A stretch of 64,000 bases of DNA from Rhodanobacter lindaniclasticus (GCF_004799035.1 NZ_MWIO01000026.1:62001-126000), one strand, 5' to 3'; shown: positions 35,638 to 45,531, numbered from the stretch's first letter. The notes: a model not told the origin generated them from the sequence alone. A program made the numbers and translations.

Positions 35638-36846
35638 ATGTCTTCATCGATAAGCCGCTTCCGACCCACCTGTCAGAGGACGATGACCCCGATTCGAAAG
35701 TTCCGCCAGCAAACCGTTCCGCCATGGCGCCGCGCCGTGCTCAAGGTCGGCAGCAGCCTGCTCGCCGCCGACGGCGGCGGGCTCAGCACGCGCTACGCGC
35801 TGGGCCTGGCGCAGTTCATTGCCTCGTGTCACGCCTCCGGTCGCGAGATCGTGCTGGTTTCCTCCGGCGCCGTCGCCGCCGGGCGAATGCTGATGCAGCA
35901 CCTGCCGGAGGACACCAGCAATGCCGCGCGCCAGGCCATGGCCGCGCTGGGCCAGACGCAGACGGTGGCGTTGTGGCAGCGCCTGTTCGACCGCCCGCTG
36001 GCGCAGGTCTTGCTGACCCACGACGATCTGCGCCACCGGCGCCGCTACCTCAACGCCCGCGCCACCCTGAGCGAGTTGCTCGCCTACCACGTGATGCCGG
36101 TGGTGAACGAGAACGACACCGTCGCGGTGGACGAGCTCACCCTGGGCGACAACGACAACCTCGCCGCGATCGTCGCCGCGCTGATCGACGCCGACATGCT
36201 GCTGATCGCCACCGACATCGACGGCCTGTACACCGCCGACCCGCGCAGCGATCCCGATGCGCAGCCGGTCGATGAAGTGCATGAGCTGACCGCCGAGATC
36301 ATGGGCATGGCCGGCGCCGCGGGCAGCCGGGTCGGCACCGGCGGCATGCGCACCAAGCTGGAGGCCGCCGAGAAGGCGGCCGCGGCGGGCATCCAGACCA
36401 TCCTGTTCAATGGCCGCGACAGCGAGGTGGTCAACCTGCTTGGCCGCGACCTGCTGCACGGCACCTTGCTGCGCACCAGCGCCACCCGCCTGCAGGCACG
36501 CAAATACTGGCTGCTGCACGTGCCGGCCGTGCCCGGTTGCATCCACGTCGACGCCGGCGCGGCACGCGCACTCAGCGACGATGGCGCCTCGCTGCTGCCC
36601 AAGGGCGTGATCGACGCGGTCGGCGATTTCCAGCGCGGCGACATGGTCGAAATCGTCGGCGACGGCACCGACGGCGAACCGTTCGTGGTGGCCCGCGGCA
36701 TCACCCAGTACGGCGCCGCCGAAATCAACCGCATCGCGGGCAACCATACGCGCGACATCCGCGAACGCCTCGGCTACAGCTACGGCGAACGCGTCGTGCA
36801 TCGCGACGACCTGGTCGTCACCACCGATTGTGGAGTGAGCCCATGA
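35638..36846 (+). CDS. proB: Glutamate 5-kinase, second tandem copy (canonical)
   Basis: A second complete kinase-PUA protein. From ATG 35638 (GAGGT seven bases before) it is 402 residues; from ATG 35683 it is 387, but that start has its SD too close. It carries [58 protein letters not shown] and [15 protein letters not shown], all canonical. Strong DNA similarity to the first copy in the core shows a tandem duplication. Its stop overlaps the proA start (ATGA), so this is the copy coupled to proA. Confidence 0.92.
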   Translation: MSSSISRFRPTCQRTMTPIRKFRQQTVPPWRRAVLKVGSSLLAADGGGLSTRYALGLAQFIASCHASGREIVLVSSGAVAAGRMLMQHLPEDTSNAARQAMAALGQTQTVALWQRLFDRPLAQVLLTHDDLRHRRRYLNARATLSELLAYHVMPVVNENDTVAVDELTLGDNDNLAAIVAALIDADMLLIATDIDGLYTADPRSDPDAQPVDEVHELTAEIMGMAGAAGSRVGTGGMRTKLEAAEKAAAAGIQTILFNGRDSEVVNLLGRDLLHGTLLRTSATRLQARKYWLLHVPAVPGCIHVDAGAARALSDDGASLLPKGVIDAVGDFQRGDMVEIVGDGTDGEPFVVARGITQYGAAEINRIAGNHTRDIRERLGYSYGERVVHRDDLVVTTDCGVSP

Positions 36847-38108
36847 AGGCATCCGTGCGCGACAGCGCGATCCTCTGCCAGCGCGCGGCCGTGCAGGTCG
36901 CCGCGCTTTCCACCGAAGCCCGCAACGCCTTGTTGTGCTCGATGGCCGACGCGCTGCAGGCGCAGGTCCAGGCCATCCTCGCGGCCAATGCCGAAGACCT
37001 GCGCCTGGCGCGGGAGAAGGGCATCGGCGAGGCCATGCTCGACCGCCTCGCGCTGGACGAGGGCCGCGTGCGCGGCATCGCCGACGCCGTGCGCCAGGTG
37101 GCGGCCCTGCCCGATCCGGTCGGCCGGGTGACGCACCGCGAACGTTCGGAAAAAGGCTTCACGATCGAACGCGTGCGCGTGCCGCTGGGCGTGATCGCGA
37201 TGATCTACGAGGCGCGCCCCAACGTCACCGCGGACGCGGCGGCGCTGTGCCTCAAGGCCGGCAATGGCGTGATCCTGCGCGGCGGTTCGGAGGCCGTGCG
37301 CTCCAATCGTGCCATCGCGGCCTGCCTGCACGGTGCCATGCGTGCGGCGGGCGTGCCGGAGGGCGCGCTGGTGCTGCTGGACGACCTCAGTCGCGAGGCG
37401 ATGCTGGAGCTGGTGCAGTTGTCGGACATCGTCGACCTGGTCATCCCGCGCGGCGGCGAAGGGTTGATCCGCTTCGTCACCGAGCATGCGCGCGTGCCGG
37501 TGATCAAGCACTACAAGGGCGTGTGCCACCTGTACGTCGATGCGCAGGCTGATCTGGACAAGGCGCTGGACATCCTGGTCGACGGCAAGACCTCGCGCCC
37601 CGCCGCCTGCAATGCGCTGGAGACGTTGCTGGTGCATGCCGACGTGGCCGCGACGTTCCTGCCGCGTGCGGTCGCCACCTTGCGCGAGCGCGGGGTCGAG
37701 TTGCTCGGCGACGAACGCACGCGCGCGTTGTGCCCGTCGATGGCGCCGGCCGGCGAGGACGATTTCGCCGCCGAGTTCCTCAGCCTGAAGCTGGCGATCG
37801 GCATGGTGGACAGTGTCGACGAGGCGATCGCACACATCCGCCGCTTCGGCTCCGACCACACTGAGGTGATCGCCACCGAGGATCGCGGCACCGCCGACCG
37901 TTTCGTGCAGGCGCTGCGCTCGGCCGTCGTGATGGTCAATGCATCCTCGCGCTTCAGCGACGGCGGCGAGCTGGGCCTGGGCGCCGAGATCGGCATCTCC
38001 ACCACGCGCCTGCACTGGTACGGCCCGATGGGCGCCGAGGCGCTGACCATCGAGCGCTTCGTGCTGCGCGGTGATGGCCAGGTGCGGCACGCCGAAAGCC
38101 GACGGTGA
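36843..38108 (+). CDS. proA: Gamma-glutamyl phosphate reductase
   Basis: Second step of proline synthesis. It is 421 residues from ATG 36843. The segments [44 protein letters not shown] and [15 protein letters not shown] lead to the catalytic Cys in [13 protein letters not shown]. The C-terminus has [26 protein letters not shown] (about residues 365-390). End of the arg/pro cluster. Confidence 0.96.
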   Translation: MKASVRDSAILCQRAAVQVAALSTEARNALLCSMADALQAQVQAILAANAEDLRLAREKGIGEAMLDRLALDEGRVRGIADAVRQVAALPDPVGRVTHRERSEKGFTIERVRVPLGVIAMIYEARPNVTADAAALCLKAGNGVILRGGSEAVRSNRAIAACLHGAMRAAGVPEGALVLLDDLSREAMLELVQLSDIVDLVIPRGGEGLIRFVTEHARVPVIKHYKGVCHLYVDAQADLDKALDILVDGKTSRPAACNALETLLVHADVAATFLPRAVATLRERGVELLGDERTRALCPSMAPAGEDDFAAEFLSLKLAIGMVDSVDEAIAHIRRFGSDHTEVIATEDRGTADRFVQALRSAVVMVNASSRFSDGGELGLGAEIGISTTRLHWYGPMGAEALTIERFVLRGDGQVRHAESRR

Positions 38109-38126
38109 AGGCGATCGACGTGCGGC

Positions 38127-38216
38127 TCAGCTCCGTACGAGGGCGTGCCGCCAGTGCGGCAACGCGCCGGGGTCCAGCTTGCGGATGCTCGATGAAGGGA
38201 TACGGGTCAGCGTCAT
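38127..38216 (-). CDS. Doubtful 29-codon ORF resembling a ProB N-terminus
   Basis: Reads MTLTRIPSSSIRKLDPGALP then HWRHALVRS and stops. The order IRK...LPxWRxALV parallels the second ProB ([20 protein letters not shown]). GAGGACGATGAC at its start also occurs at the ProB2 35683 start. It may be a remnant or coincidence. Confidence 0.2.
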   Translation of the reverse strand: MTLTRIPSSSIRKLDPGALPHWRHALVRS

Positions 38217-38295
38217 CGTCCTCGCTCCGACGGGCCGGCGCCTGCACGATGACCCGCGGGCGATCCATCCGTGGATTCGCCATGGTTTGCGCCGA

Positions 38296-40599
38296 TCAGT
38301 TCGACGGGGCCAGCAAACGGGTCAACTGGTCGAGCTGGGCGCGGTAGCGGTCCAGTACCTGCGCAGTGATCGTCGCGTAGCGGTCGGCCTCATCCCAGCG
38401 TCGCGCCTCGATCGCCTCGCGTACGCCGGGAACGGTCTTGACGCCGTAGCCGGTGAGCATGCCGGGTGCGTAGATGAAGTGCTTGAACCACGGCCGGCCG
38501 GGCAGGCCGTCGGCATCGGTCAGGAGCTGTTCCATCCGCCCCATCTGCCGGTTGAGCTGGCGCAGCCGTGCAGCCGGCAGGGCAAAGCCGCGGGCGGCCT
38601 GCCGCGCGTAGGCGGTCTGGAAGGCCTGCGCGCTTCGCTCCAGCTGGCCGGCAGACCGATCCAGCGGGGCCAGTTCGATCGCCGGCACGTCGGAGTCGCG
38701 CGCCGGCGGCAGCAGCGGCCGGGTCGGGTCACTGTCCAGCGCATAGGCATGTGCGTCGAGCAACTGGTGCTGTTGCGCCGTGGCCTTGCGCGTCTTCTCG
38801 ATCAACTTGTGCAGCTCGCCGACGTAGCCGTCCAGTGTCTGGCTGAAATCGCCGAAGCGCAGCGGCAACACGTCCGCGTCGGCAGTACGCAGCACGATGT
38901 GGCCGGCCACCTTGGCCAGCGCCACGCCGTACTCGAAGGTGGGATCGCCGAAGCGAAGGTAATGGTCGAACGAGTCGTAGCGCGAATGGTAGATGCCGCC
39001 GTTGTCGTCTTCGCCGCCGAAGCCCAGGTCGAGCGAGGCGATGCCGAGATGCTCCAGGAACGGGCTGTAATCGGAGCCCGAACCCAGCGCCTCGATCGGC
39101 AGATCACCGCCGTCGGCCGCCAGCTTGGCGTTGGCCTTGGCTTCGGGTTTCGCCTTGGAGTCGCTGCCTTCGATCATCAGGTGTGCGCGCAGGCGCTCAC
39201 CCACGCTCACCTGCGTTTCCGGATCAGTCACGCCGTCAGCCACCTGATTGACCAGGTGCTGCAGCGAATGGCTGCCGCCAGCACCGAGGAAGCCGCGCCC
39301 GTTGGTGTCCGAGTTGACGTAGAGCACGGCCTTGGCCTGCAGCTCTTTCGCGTGCGCCTCGGCCCATTCGGTGGAACCAAGCAGGCCCGGCTCCTCGCCG
39401 TCCCAACTGGCGTAGACCAGGGTGCGCTGCGGCCGCCAGCCCTGCTTGAGCAGGGCGCCGATGGCCTTGGCCTCGGCCATCAGGGCCACGTTGCCGGCCA
39501 ACGGATCCCATGCGCCGAACACCCAGCCGTCATGATGGTTGCCGCGGACGATCCACTGGTCCGGCGCGCTGGCGCCCTCGATCTTCGCGATCACGTCATA
39601 GATCGGCTTGCGGTTCCAGTCCGACAGCACGGTCAGGTGTGCCTTGGCCGTGCTCTGGCCGACGTGATAAGTCAGCGGCAACGCGCCGCGCCAGGTCGCG
39701 GGCGCCACCGGGCCGCCCAGCGACTTCAGCAGCGGGGTGGCGTCGGCGGGGGAGATCGGCAGCACCGGAATCTTCAGCAGGGTTTTCGCATCCTTGATCG
39801 CCAGCCGCTTGGCGCCGGGCGTGGAGCCGATGCCGGGTGTCAGCGGGTCACCGGGATATTGCTGCATGTCGGCGACCGAGCCGCGCTGCACGCCTTCGGC
39901 GGGGCGCCAGCCGCCCTCGGGCCAGGTGTCGCCCCGGGCGTAGCCGTCCTCGTGCGGATCGGAGTAGATCAGGCAGCCGACCGCGCCATGTTCCTGCGCC
40001 AGCTTCGGCTTCAGCCCGCGCCAGCCACCGCCGTAGCGGGTGATCACGATCTTGCCGCGCACGTCGATGCCGAGGCGGGCCAGCTCCTTGTAGTCGTCCG
40101 GCATGCCGTAGTTGACGTACACCAGCGGCGCGGTGACATCGCCGTCGCCGCCGTAGACGTTGTAGGGCGGCAGCACGCCTGGCAGTGCCGAGGTGGCGTC
40201 GCCGGCGACCGGCGGTTCGTGCAGGGTGGCGGTGAACGGCTGCGGCCCGAGCAGTTCCAGCGCGACTTTCTTCGGCGTCGGGTACAGCACCTCGAACGTC
40301 TCGATGTGCGCATCCCAGCCCCACGCGCGGAACTGCTCCAGCATGAACTCGGCATTCGCCTTGTCGTGCGGCGAGCCGACCTGGTTCGGCGCCGAAGCCA
40401 TCCGCTTCAGCCATTCACGCAGCTCGGCCGGATCGAGCTGGGCGTCGAAACGCTGCTCCAGGCCGAGTTGGGTGGCCGCGTGTGCGGGGGTGAAGCCGAG
40501 CAGGTCGCTCGCCGGGGCGTTGGGCTCGGTAGCGGCGGCCGTGAAGGTGGCCAGTGTGCTGGCCATGGCCAGCAGCACACGCACTTTCGTTCGGTTCAT
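38296..40599 (-). CDS. M28-family exported metallopeptidase (glutamate carboxypeptidase II-like)
   Basis: A 767-residue protein with a signal peptide (MNRTKVRVLLAMASTLATF). It has a PA insert domain (about 120-290), an M28 zinc peptidase domain (about 320-560) and a C-terminal helical dimerisation domain. All zinc and catalytic residues of the family are visible: RGNHHDGWVFGAWDPLAGN (His, Asp), WDGEEPGLLGS (Glu pair), NSDTNG (Asp) and YHSRYDSF (His). The domain order is that of GCPII/transferrin-receptor proteins. It likely trims peptides in the periplasm; substrate unknown. Divergent from the next gene. Confidence 0.88.
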   Translation of the reverse strand: MNRTKVRVLLAMASTLATFTAAATEPNAPASDLLGFTPAHAATQLGLEQRFDAQLDPAELREWLKRMASAPNQVGSPHDKANAEFMLEQFRAWGWDAHIETFEVLYPTPKKVALELLGPQPFTATLHEPPVAGDATSALPGVLPPYNVYGGDGDVTAPLVYVNYGMPDDYKELARLGIDVRGKIVITRYGGGWRGLKPKLAQEHGAVGCLIYSDPHEDGYARGDTWPEGGWRPAEGVQRGSVADMQQYPGDPLTPGIGSTPGAKRLAIKDAKTLLKIPVLPISPADATPLLKSLGGPVAPATWRGALPLTYHVGQSTAKAHLTVLSDWNRKPIYDVIAKIEGASAPDQWIVRGNHHDGWVFGAWDPLAGNVALMAEAKAIGALLKQGWRPQRTLVYASWDGEEPGLLGSTEWAEAHAKELQAKAVLYVNSDTNGRGFLGAGGSHSLQHLVNQVADGVTDPETQVSVGERLRAHLMIEGSDSKAKPEAKANAKLAADGGDLPIEALGSGSDYSPFLEHLGIASLDLGFGGEDDNGGIYHSRYDSFDHYLRFGDPTFEYGVALAKVAGHIVLRTADADVLPLRFGDFSQTLDGYVGELHKLIEKTRKATAQQHQLLDAHAYALDSDPTRPLLPPARDSDVPAIELAPLDRSAGQLERSAQAFQTAYARQAARGFALPAARLRQLNRQMGRMEQLLTDADGLPGRPWFKHFIYAPGMLTGYGVKTVPGVREAIEARRWDEADRYATITAQVLDRYRAQLDQLTRLLAPSN

Positions 40600-40827
40600 G
40601 GAAGGTTCCCCTTTCAGTGGCTGATGATGGGCGTCGCGGCCGTCCATGCATGCGCTGTGGCCAGACATTCCGTACGGGTTGATCCGATCCCCATTGTGCT
40701 CCCGTTTCTAGGCAACGCCCCCGTGCCGGTCGACACGGGCGCGTCGTGGCCCGGCGAGGTCTCGCGTGCAACCGGCGGCGTGTTGCGGCCATACTTGCGG
40801 CCACTCTTCGAGAGCACGGAGCGTCGC

Positions 40828-42288
40828 ATGCGTCTTTGCTGGATTCCGGTCCTCTTCGGCTGTGCATGGCTGGCCTGGCCATGCGTGCCGGCCCACGCCC
40901 AGTCGGCGGCTCAGTGGCATGCGCGGCAGATGGACGCCATCAAGAAATCCGACGCGCTGATGCGCGAGGCCCGCAAGTATCCGGACCTGCTGGCGCAGTA
41001 CAAGTTTCTGCATGACGCGTACGTCGGCAACAGCGACCCCGCCTTCCGGGTCATTTTCGGCCAGTACCTGAGCTCGACGCAGACCTTCGTCGGCGATTAC
41101 CAGGGCGCCGCCGAAAGCTTCTCCATCAAGCAGTCGGCCGAGGGCGATGACCGTCCCTCGCCGCTGGACAATCCCGCGTACACCGCCCAGCCGGCGCTGA
41201 GCGCCATCCCGGAACTGGCCAAAGGCTACCGCGCGGTGTTCTTCAACGAGGCGCACAACATTCCGCGCACCCGCACGCTGACCGTGCAGCTGCTGGCCAA
41301 ACTGCGGGCCGAGGGATTCAACTACTTTGCCGCCGAAACCATCAATTCACGGGACATCGGGTTGCAGTCGCGCGGCTATCCGACCGACAACAGCGGCTTC
41401 TACACGGAAGAACCGATCGCTGCGGAAATGGTGCGCACCGCGCTGAAGCTGGGCTACAAGGTCATCGGCTATGACGCGCTCTCGGACGTCACCGGCGATG
41501 CACGCCAGGCCGAACAGGCACGCAACATCCATCGGCAGGTGTTCAAGAGCGATCCGAACGCCAGGCTGGTGCTCGATGCCGGTTACGCGCACATCATGGA
41601 GGAAGGTGATTTCCAGGGCGGCTCGTCGATGGCCCAGTATCTGCACCGGTGGTACGGCATCGACATCCTGACGGTGGAGCAGACCATGCTGTACGGGCAT
41701 CCCGCCGCGGGCGACGACCATCCGTACTACGCCCCGGTCATGGATCGATTGCACCCGAATGAGCCGCTGGTCTTCATCGGCAAGGACGGCAAGCCCTGGT
41801 CGCTGCGTCCGGGTTATGACGTCAGCGTGTGGTTCCCTCCGACGATCATCCGCCGCGGCCGGCCCACGTGGGCGTCGCTCGGCGGCGAGCGCATGCCGTA
41901 TTACGCCAGCGGCCAGCCCTGCAACCGGCATTACCCCTGCCTGATCGAGGCGCGCTACGCCAATGAGGGCGACGATGCCATTCCCGCGGATCGGCTGGTG
42001 CTCGATCCGGTGTCTCCCGACGCCAGCGCCGGTGTGCGCGCCGTGACCAGCGCATCACCTTTCAGCGAACTCTATCTGCGTCCGGGCAAATACCGCGTGA
42101 CCTACACCGACGTGGGCGCCACCAAACTGTATTCGAGCATCATCACCGTCAAGACCGGTGCCGACGCGGAGCAGGCCAACGGCCCTTCGGGTTCGAAGCT
42201 TTCTTCGGACGCTGCCTGTGAGCGCGCAGGCAAGCCCGAGCCGAACTGCAAGGTGATGGATCCCATTCCCACAGACCGGCGGTGGTAG
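40828..42288 (+). CDS. Exported protein of unknown function with EAHN motif, copy 1
   Basis: A 486-residue protein with a signal peptide (MRLCWIPVLFGCAWLAWPC...AHA). The core holds YRAVFFNEAHNIPRTRTLTV, FNYFAAETI, GFYTEEPIAAEMVRTALKLG, LDAGYAHIMEEGDF and LRPGYDVSVWFPP, and ends with a small beta-rich domain (FSELYLRPGKYRVTYTD). The pattern of an N-terminal E-A-H, an AAE and later His residues recalls erythromycin-esterase/ChaN-like folds, but I cannot assign a family. The convergent neighbour is its paralogue. Divergent from the M28 gene. Confidence 0.7.
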   Translation: MRLCWIPVLFGCAWLAWPCVPAHAQSAAQWHARQMDAIKKSDALMREARKYPDLLAQYKFLHDAYVGNSDPAFRVIFGQYLSSTQTFVGDYQGAAESFSIKQSAEGDDRPSPLDNPAYTAQPALSAIPELAKGYRAVFFNEAHNIPRTRTLTVQLLAKLRAEGFNYFAAETINSRDIGLQSRGYPTDNSGFYTEEPIAAEMVRTALKLGYKVIGYDALSDVTGDARQAEQARNIHRQVFKSDPNARLVLDAGYAHIMEEGDFQGGSSMAQYLHRWYGIDILTVEQTMLYGHPAAGDDHPYYAPVMDRLHPNEPLVFIGKDGKPWSLRPGYDVSVWFPPTIIRRGRPTWASLGGERMPYYASGQPCNRHYPCLIEARYANEGDDAIPADRLVLDPVSPDASAGVRAVTSASPFSELYLRPGKYRVTYTDVGATKLYSSIITVKTGADAEQANGPSGSKLSSDAACERAGKPEPNCKVMDPIPTDRRW

Positions 42289-42328
42289 TCCGAAAGCTCG
42301 TGATGTTGCTGCGCGCCGCCGCGGGATG

Positions 42329-43732
42329 TCACCGGGGCGGCGGCGGATCGGCTGAAGAGCCATCGCGATTCTTCATCGACGCCTCGTCCCCTTTGCGTAT
42401 CGTGATGGTTCGCGAAAACAACCGCGTGGCGTCCGCGTCGGTGTAGGTCACGCGGTATTTGCCGGGGCGCAGATAGAGCTCGCTGAAGGGCACCTTGGCG
42501 TCGGTCACCACCCGTTCGCTGGACAGGGCATTGAGCGGCACGGGATCGAGCACCAGCCGATCGGCCGGGATGGCATCGTCGCCCTCGCTGGCGTAGCGTG
42601 CCTCGACCATGCAGGGGTAGTGGCGATCGCAGGGCTCTCCACTGACGTAATAGGGCGTGCGTTCGCCGCCGAGCGACGCCCACGTCGGCCGGCCGCGGCG
42701 CGTTGTTTGCGGCGGGAACCAGACGCTGACGTCATAACCCGGACGCAGCGACCAGGGCTTGCCGTCCTTGCCGATGAAGACCACCGGTTCCGCGGGGTGC
42801 AGTCGACCCATGACGGGGGCGTAATACGGATGGTCGTCGCTGGCCTCGGGATGCCCGTACAGCATGGTCTGCTCCACCGTCAGCACGTCGAGATGGGTCA
42901 GCCGGTACAGGTGTTCGGCCATGGACATGCCGCCCTGGAAGTCGCCTTCTTCCAGGATGTGCGCGTAACCGGCATCCACCACCAGCCTGGCGTTTGGATC
43001 GTTCTTGAATACCTGTCGATAGATGTTGCGCGCCTGTTCCGCTTCGCGCGCGTCACCGGTGGAGTTGGACAGCGCGTCGTAGCCGATGACCTTGTAGCCA
43101 AGCTTCAGCGCGGTGCGCACCATCTCCGCGGCGATCGGCTCTTCCGTATAGAAGCCGCTGTTGCTGGTCGGGTAGCCACGTGACTGCAGTTTCGTGTCCG
43201 TCTGATAGACGGTCTCGGCGGCGAAGTAGTCGAACCCCTCGGCTCGCAGTCTGGCCAGCAGCTGCACGGTCACCGTGCGCGTCAGCGGAATGTTGTGCGC
43301 CTCGTTGAAGAACACCGCGCGGTAGCCCCTGGCCAGTTTCGGGATGGCGCTCAGCGCCGGCTGGGCGGAGTAGGCGGGATCGTCCAGCGGCGAGGGGCGG
43401 TCGTCGGGCAGTGGTCGCTGGGCGATCGAGAACATGCGCGCGGCGTCGTCGTAATCGCCGATGAAGCTCTGATACCAGCTCAGGTACTGGCCGAAAATGA
43501 CCCGGAACACGGAGTTCTGGCTGCTGAAGTAAGCGTCGCGCATGAACTGGAACTGGGCGAGCATGCCGGCACGCCTGCTGGCCTGCTGCATGATCGCGTC
43601 GGACTTGCGCGCAGCCTCCATCTGGCGCTCCTGCCACGCCGGAATCGACTGGGCCTGCGCCGGCGTGGCCGAGGCGGCCAGCCACGCGCCAGCGAGCGCG
43701 GCCACGATCAGGATGGAACGCATCGACGGCAT
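42329..43732 (-). CDS. Exported protein of unknown function with EAHN motif, copy 2
   Basis: A 467-residue paralogue of the gene ending 40 bases away on the other strand. Signal peptide MPSMRSILIVAALAGAWLAA...AQA. Same blocks: YRAVFFNEAHNIPLTRTVTV, FDYFAAETV, GFYTEEPIAAEMVRTALKLG, VDAGYAHILEEGDF, LRPGYDVSVWFPP, FSELYLRPGKYRVTYTD. Start at ATG 43732 behind GGGAG; ATG 43723 is also possible. Some stretches are nearly identical in DNA to copy 1. Function unknown. Confidence 0.7.
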   Translation of the reverse strand: MPSMRSILIVAALAGAWLAASATPAQAQSIPAWQERQMEAARKSDAIMQQASRRAGMLAQFQFMRDAYFSSQNSVFRVIFGQYLSWYQSFIGDYDDAARMFSIAQRPLPDDRPSPLDDPAYSAQPALSAIPKLARGYRAVFFNEAHNIPLTRTVTVQLLARLRAEGFDYFAAETVYQTDTKLQSRGYPTSNSGFYTEEPIAAEMVRTALKLGYKVIGYDALSNSTGDAREAEQARNIYRQVFKNDPNARLVVDAGYAHILEEGDFQGGMSMAEHLYRLTHLDVLTVEQTMLYGHPEASDDHPYYAPVMGRLHPAEPVVFIGKDGKPWSLRPGYDVSVWFPPQTTRRGRPTWASLGGERTPYYVSGEPCDRHYPCMVEARYASEGDDAIPADRLVLDPVPLNALSSERVVTDAKVPFSELYLRPGKYRVTYTDADATRLFSRTITIRKGDEASMKNRDGSSADPPPPR

Positions 43733-43904
43733 GGAACACTCCCGTGGCCTCATGGACGCACCGGCAGGATTCACTGCAACCGCGGGGTCGGCTGCATGGA
43801 AAGCGTACCCCAAACCCGGGCGATTGCCTGTGCCAATCGGCACCGTGGGCGGTCGTCCCGGAACGGGAGCACAATGGTATTTCGACCAATCAGCGGAGAA
43901 CGTC

Positions 43905-44678
43905 ATGCGTCCGACCATGCTCGCTTTGTTGCTCACTCTCGCACTCCCCGCGGCTGCCGTGGCCCAGGTGTCCGACCTGCACAGCGGGGCGATTTCCGCC
44001 GCCGTCCAGAAAGGCGTCGACGATCCGGCGCGTGCGGCGGACAGCCACGAGGATGCCCGCCGCAAGGTGGCGCTGGTGATGACCTTTGCCGAGGTCAAGC
44101 CCGGCCAGAAGGTGCTTGAGCTGGTCCCGGGCGGCGGCTACTGGACGCGGGTGTTCAGCGCCATCGTCGGGCCTTCGGGACATGTCTATACGGTCTGGCC
44201 GGACGAGATGGGCAAATACTCCGCCAAGAGCCTGGCCAACTGGCAGAAGCTGACCGCCACGCCGCATTACGCCAACGTGAGCTTGTTGCAGCAGCCGGCG
44301 GCGAAATTGAGCGTACCGGTGCCGGTGGACCTGGTGTTCACTTCGCAGAACTACCACGACTACCACGACTCGTTCATGGGTCCGGTCGACATGGCCAGCT
44401 TCGACAAGCAGGTCTACGACGCGCTCAAGCCCGGCGGTTTGTTCGTGGTGATCGACCACGTGGCCCCCGCCGGCTCCGGCCTGGCCGATACCGACACCCT
44501 GCACCGCATCGACCCGGAGGCCGTCAAGCGCGAGGTCGAGGCCGCCGGCTTCGTCTTCGACGGCGAAAGCAATGCCCTGCGCAACCCCGCCGACGCGCAC
44601 ACGGCCACGGTTTTCGACAAGTCGATACGCGGTCACACCGACCAGTTCATCTATCGCTTCCGCAAGCCGGCGAAATAA
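43905..44678 (+). CDS. Exported AdoMet-dependent methyltransferase-like protein
   Basis: A 257-residue protein with a clear signal peptide (MRPTMLALLLTLALPAAAVAQ) and a class I methyltransferase fold. VKPGQKVLELVPGGGYWTRV is motif I, and LKPGGLFVVIDH and VDLVFTSQNYHDYHD follow. This is the exported 'predicted methyltransferase' type known in proteobacteria, puzzling because AdoMet is cytoplasmic. It may be a repurposed fold. GGAGAA precedes ATG 43905. A small Cys-motif gene follows after ten bases. Confidence 0.8.
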   Translation: MRPTMLALLLTLALPAAAVAQVSDLHSGAISAAVQKGVDDPARAADSHEDARRKVALVMTFAEVKPGQKVLELVPGGGYWTRVFSAIVGPSGHVYTVWPDEMGKYSAKSLANWQKLTATPHYANVSLLQQPAAKLSVPVPVDLVFTSQNYHDYHDSFMGPVDMASFDKQVYDALKPGGLFVVIDHVAPAGSGLADTDTLHRIDPEAVKREVEAAGFVFDGESNALRNPADAHTATVFDKSIRGHTDQFIYRFRKPAK

Positions 44679-44688
44679 CGCTGCGCCG

Positions 44689-44886
44689 ATGAACCCCGGG
44701 GATTCACGCCCGCCCGGCACGGATGCCGCCGACCCCATGCCGCAGCCGCCGCCCGAGCCGGACGCCACCGACTGTTGCGGCGAAGGCTGCGTGCGCTGCG
44801 TCTACGACGTGCACGACGAAAAGCTCGAACGCTACGAACGGGCATTGGCAGCGTGGCGCACCCGGCACCCGGAGGCGGATGGTTGA
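44689..44886 (+). CDS. Oxidoreductase-like small protein (CC..C..C motif)
   Basis: A 65-residue protein. A Pro-rich N-terminus is followed by CCGEGCVRCVYDVHDEKLERY, the pattern of the oxidoreductase-like domain found at the N-terminus of some eukaryotic oxidoreductases and as small bacterial proteins. The four cysteines could bind metal. Probably co-transcribed with the preceding methyltransferase. Role unknown. Confidence 0.7.
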   Translation: MNPGDSRPPGTDAADPMPQPPPEPDATDCCGEGCVRCVYDVHDEKLERYERALAAWRTRHPEADG

Positions 44887-45036
44887 CCATCGGCGAGATC
44901 AGTACCTGCGCGTCTTTCATGAAAGACCCGAAAGTTCCTGCGCCTTCTGTGGTACATAAGTCAAATCGGCGAGCGGAAGGCGCCGGATCAAGTGAGTGCG
45001 ATGGGCGCACTCCAGCCAATAAGGTGAGGAAGGTCG

Positions 45037-45531
45037 ATGAGCAGAGTGCAAACGGGTTTGTTGTGGATCGTGGCGTGCGCCGTGTTTGCGCTGCCGGCCT
45101 TGAGCCATGCCGTGGGTCCGGACTGGAAGGTCGTGACGGATTCGCCGAAGGCTTTTGCCAAGCAGGCCGCCGAGGTGCGCAAGGAGATGGGGCCACGCGG
45201 CGCGTATGGCGGCATCAGCGGGAACGAGCGTGCGGCAGTCAACGAGGACCTGGACAAGATCGCGGCCCTGCTGAAGGAGCGCGGTTCAGTCAGCCAGCTC
45301 AACGACAGCGAACAGGTCGACCTGATGAATGCGCAGGAACGCATCAATGCGGTGCTGGCCCGCAACGAGGGCAATCGCCTGATCTGCACGATGGAACAGC
45401 GCCTTGGCACGAACTTCAAGCACAAGGTTTGCCGCACCCAGGCCGAGATCGACGGCATCCGCCGCAATTCCCAGGAAGGTTTCCAGAACACCGTGATGCG
45501 GGGTGGTGCCACCCAGGCCAGGGGCAACTAG
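45037..45531 (+). CDS. Exported hypothetical protein
   Basis: A 164-residue protein with a signal peptide (MSRVQTGLLWIVACAVFALPALSHA). The mature part is helical and charged. It has two Cys in NRLICTMEQRLGTNFKHKVCRTQAEID, likely one disulfide; the pattern RLICTxE...GSNF/TNF..KVCRT recurs in Xanthomonadales exported proteins. No enzymatic motif. Its own promoter region (44887-45036) shows TACATA (44953-44958) but no good -35. Confidence 0.65.
   Translation: MSRVQTGLLWIVACAVFALPALSHAVGPDWKVVTDSPKAFAKQAAEVRKEMGPRGAYGGISGNERAAVNEDLDKIAALLKERGSVSQLNDSEQVDLMNAQERINAVLARNEGNRLICTMEQRLGTNFKHKVCRTQAEIDGIRRNSQEGFQNTVMRGGATQARGN

Noticed and set aside
38109-38283. Longer minus-strand ORF MANPRMDRPRVIVQAP from 38283
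   Set aside because: It runs far into proA antisense and has no SD or domain.
38071-42288. 1405-codon open frame on the + strand
   Set aside because: The first 2.7 kb is antisense to the well-supported M28 peptidase gene; only the part from ATG 40828 is real, with its own signal peptide.
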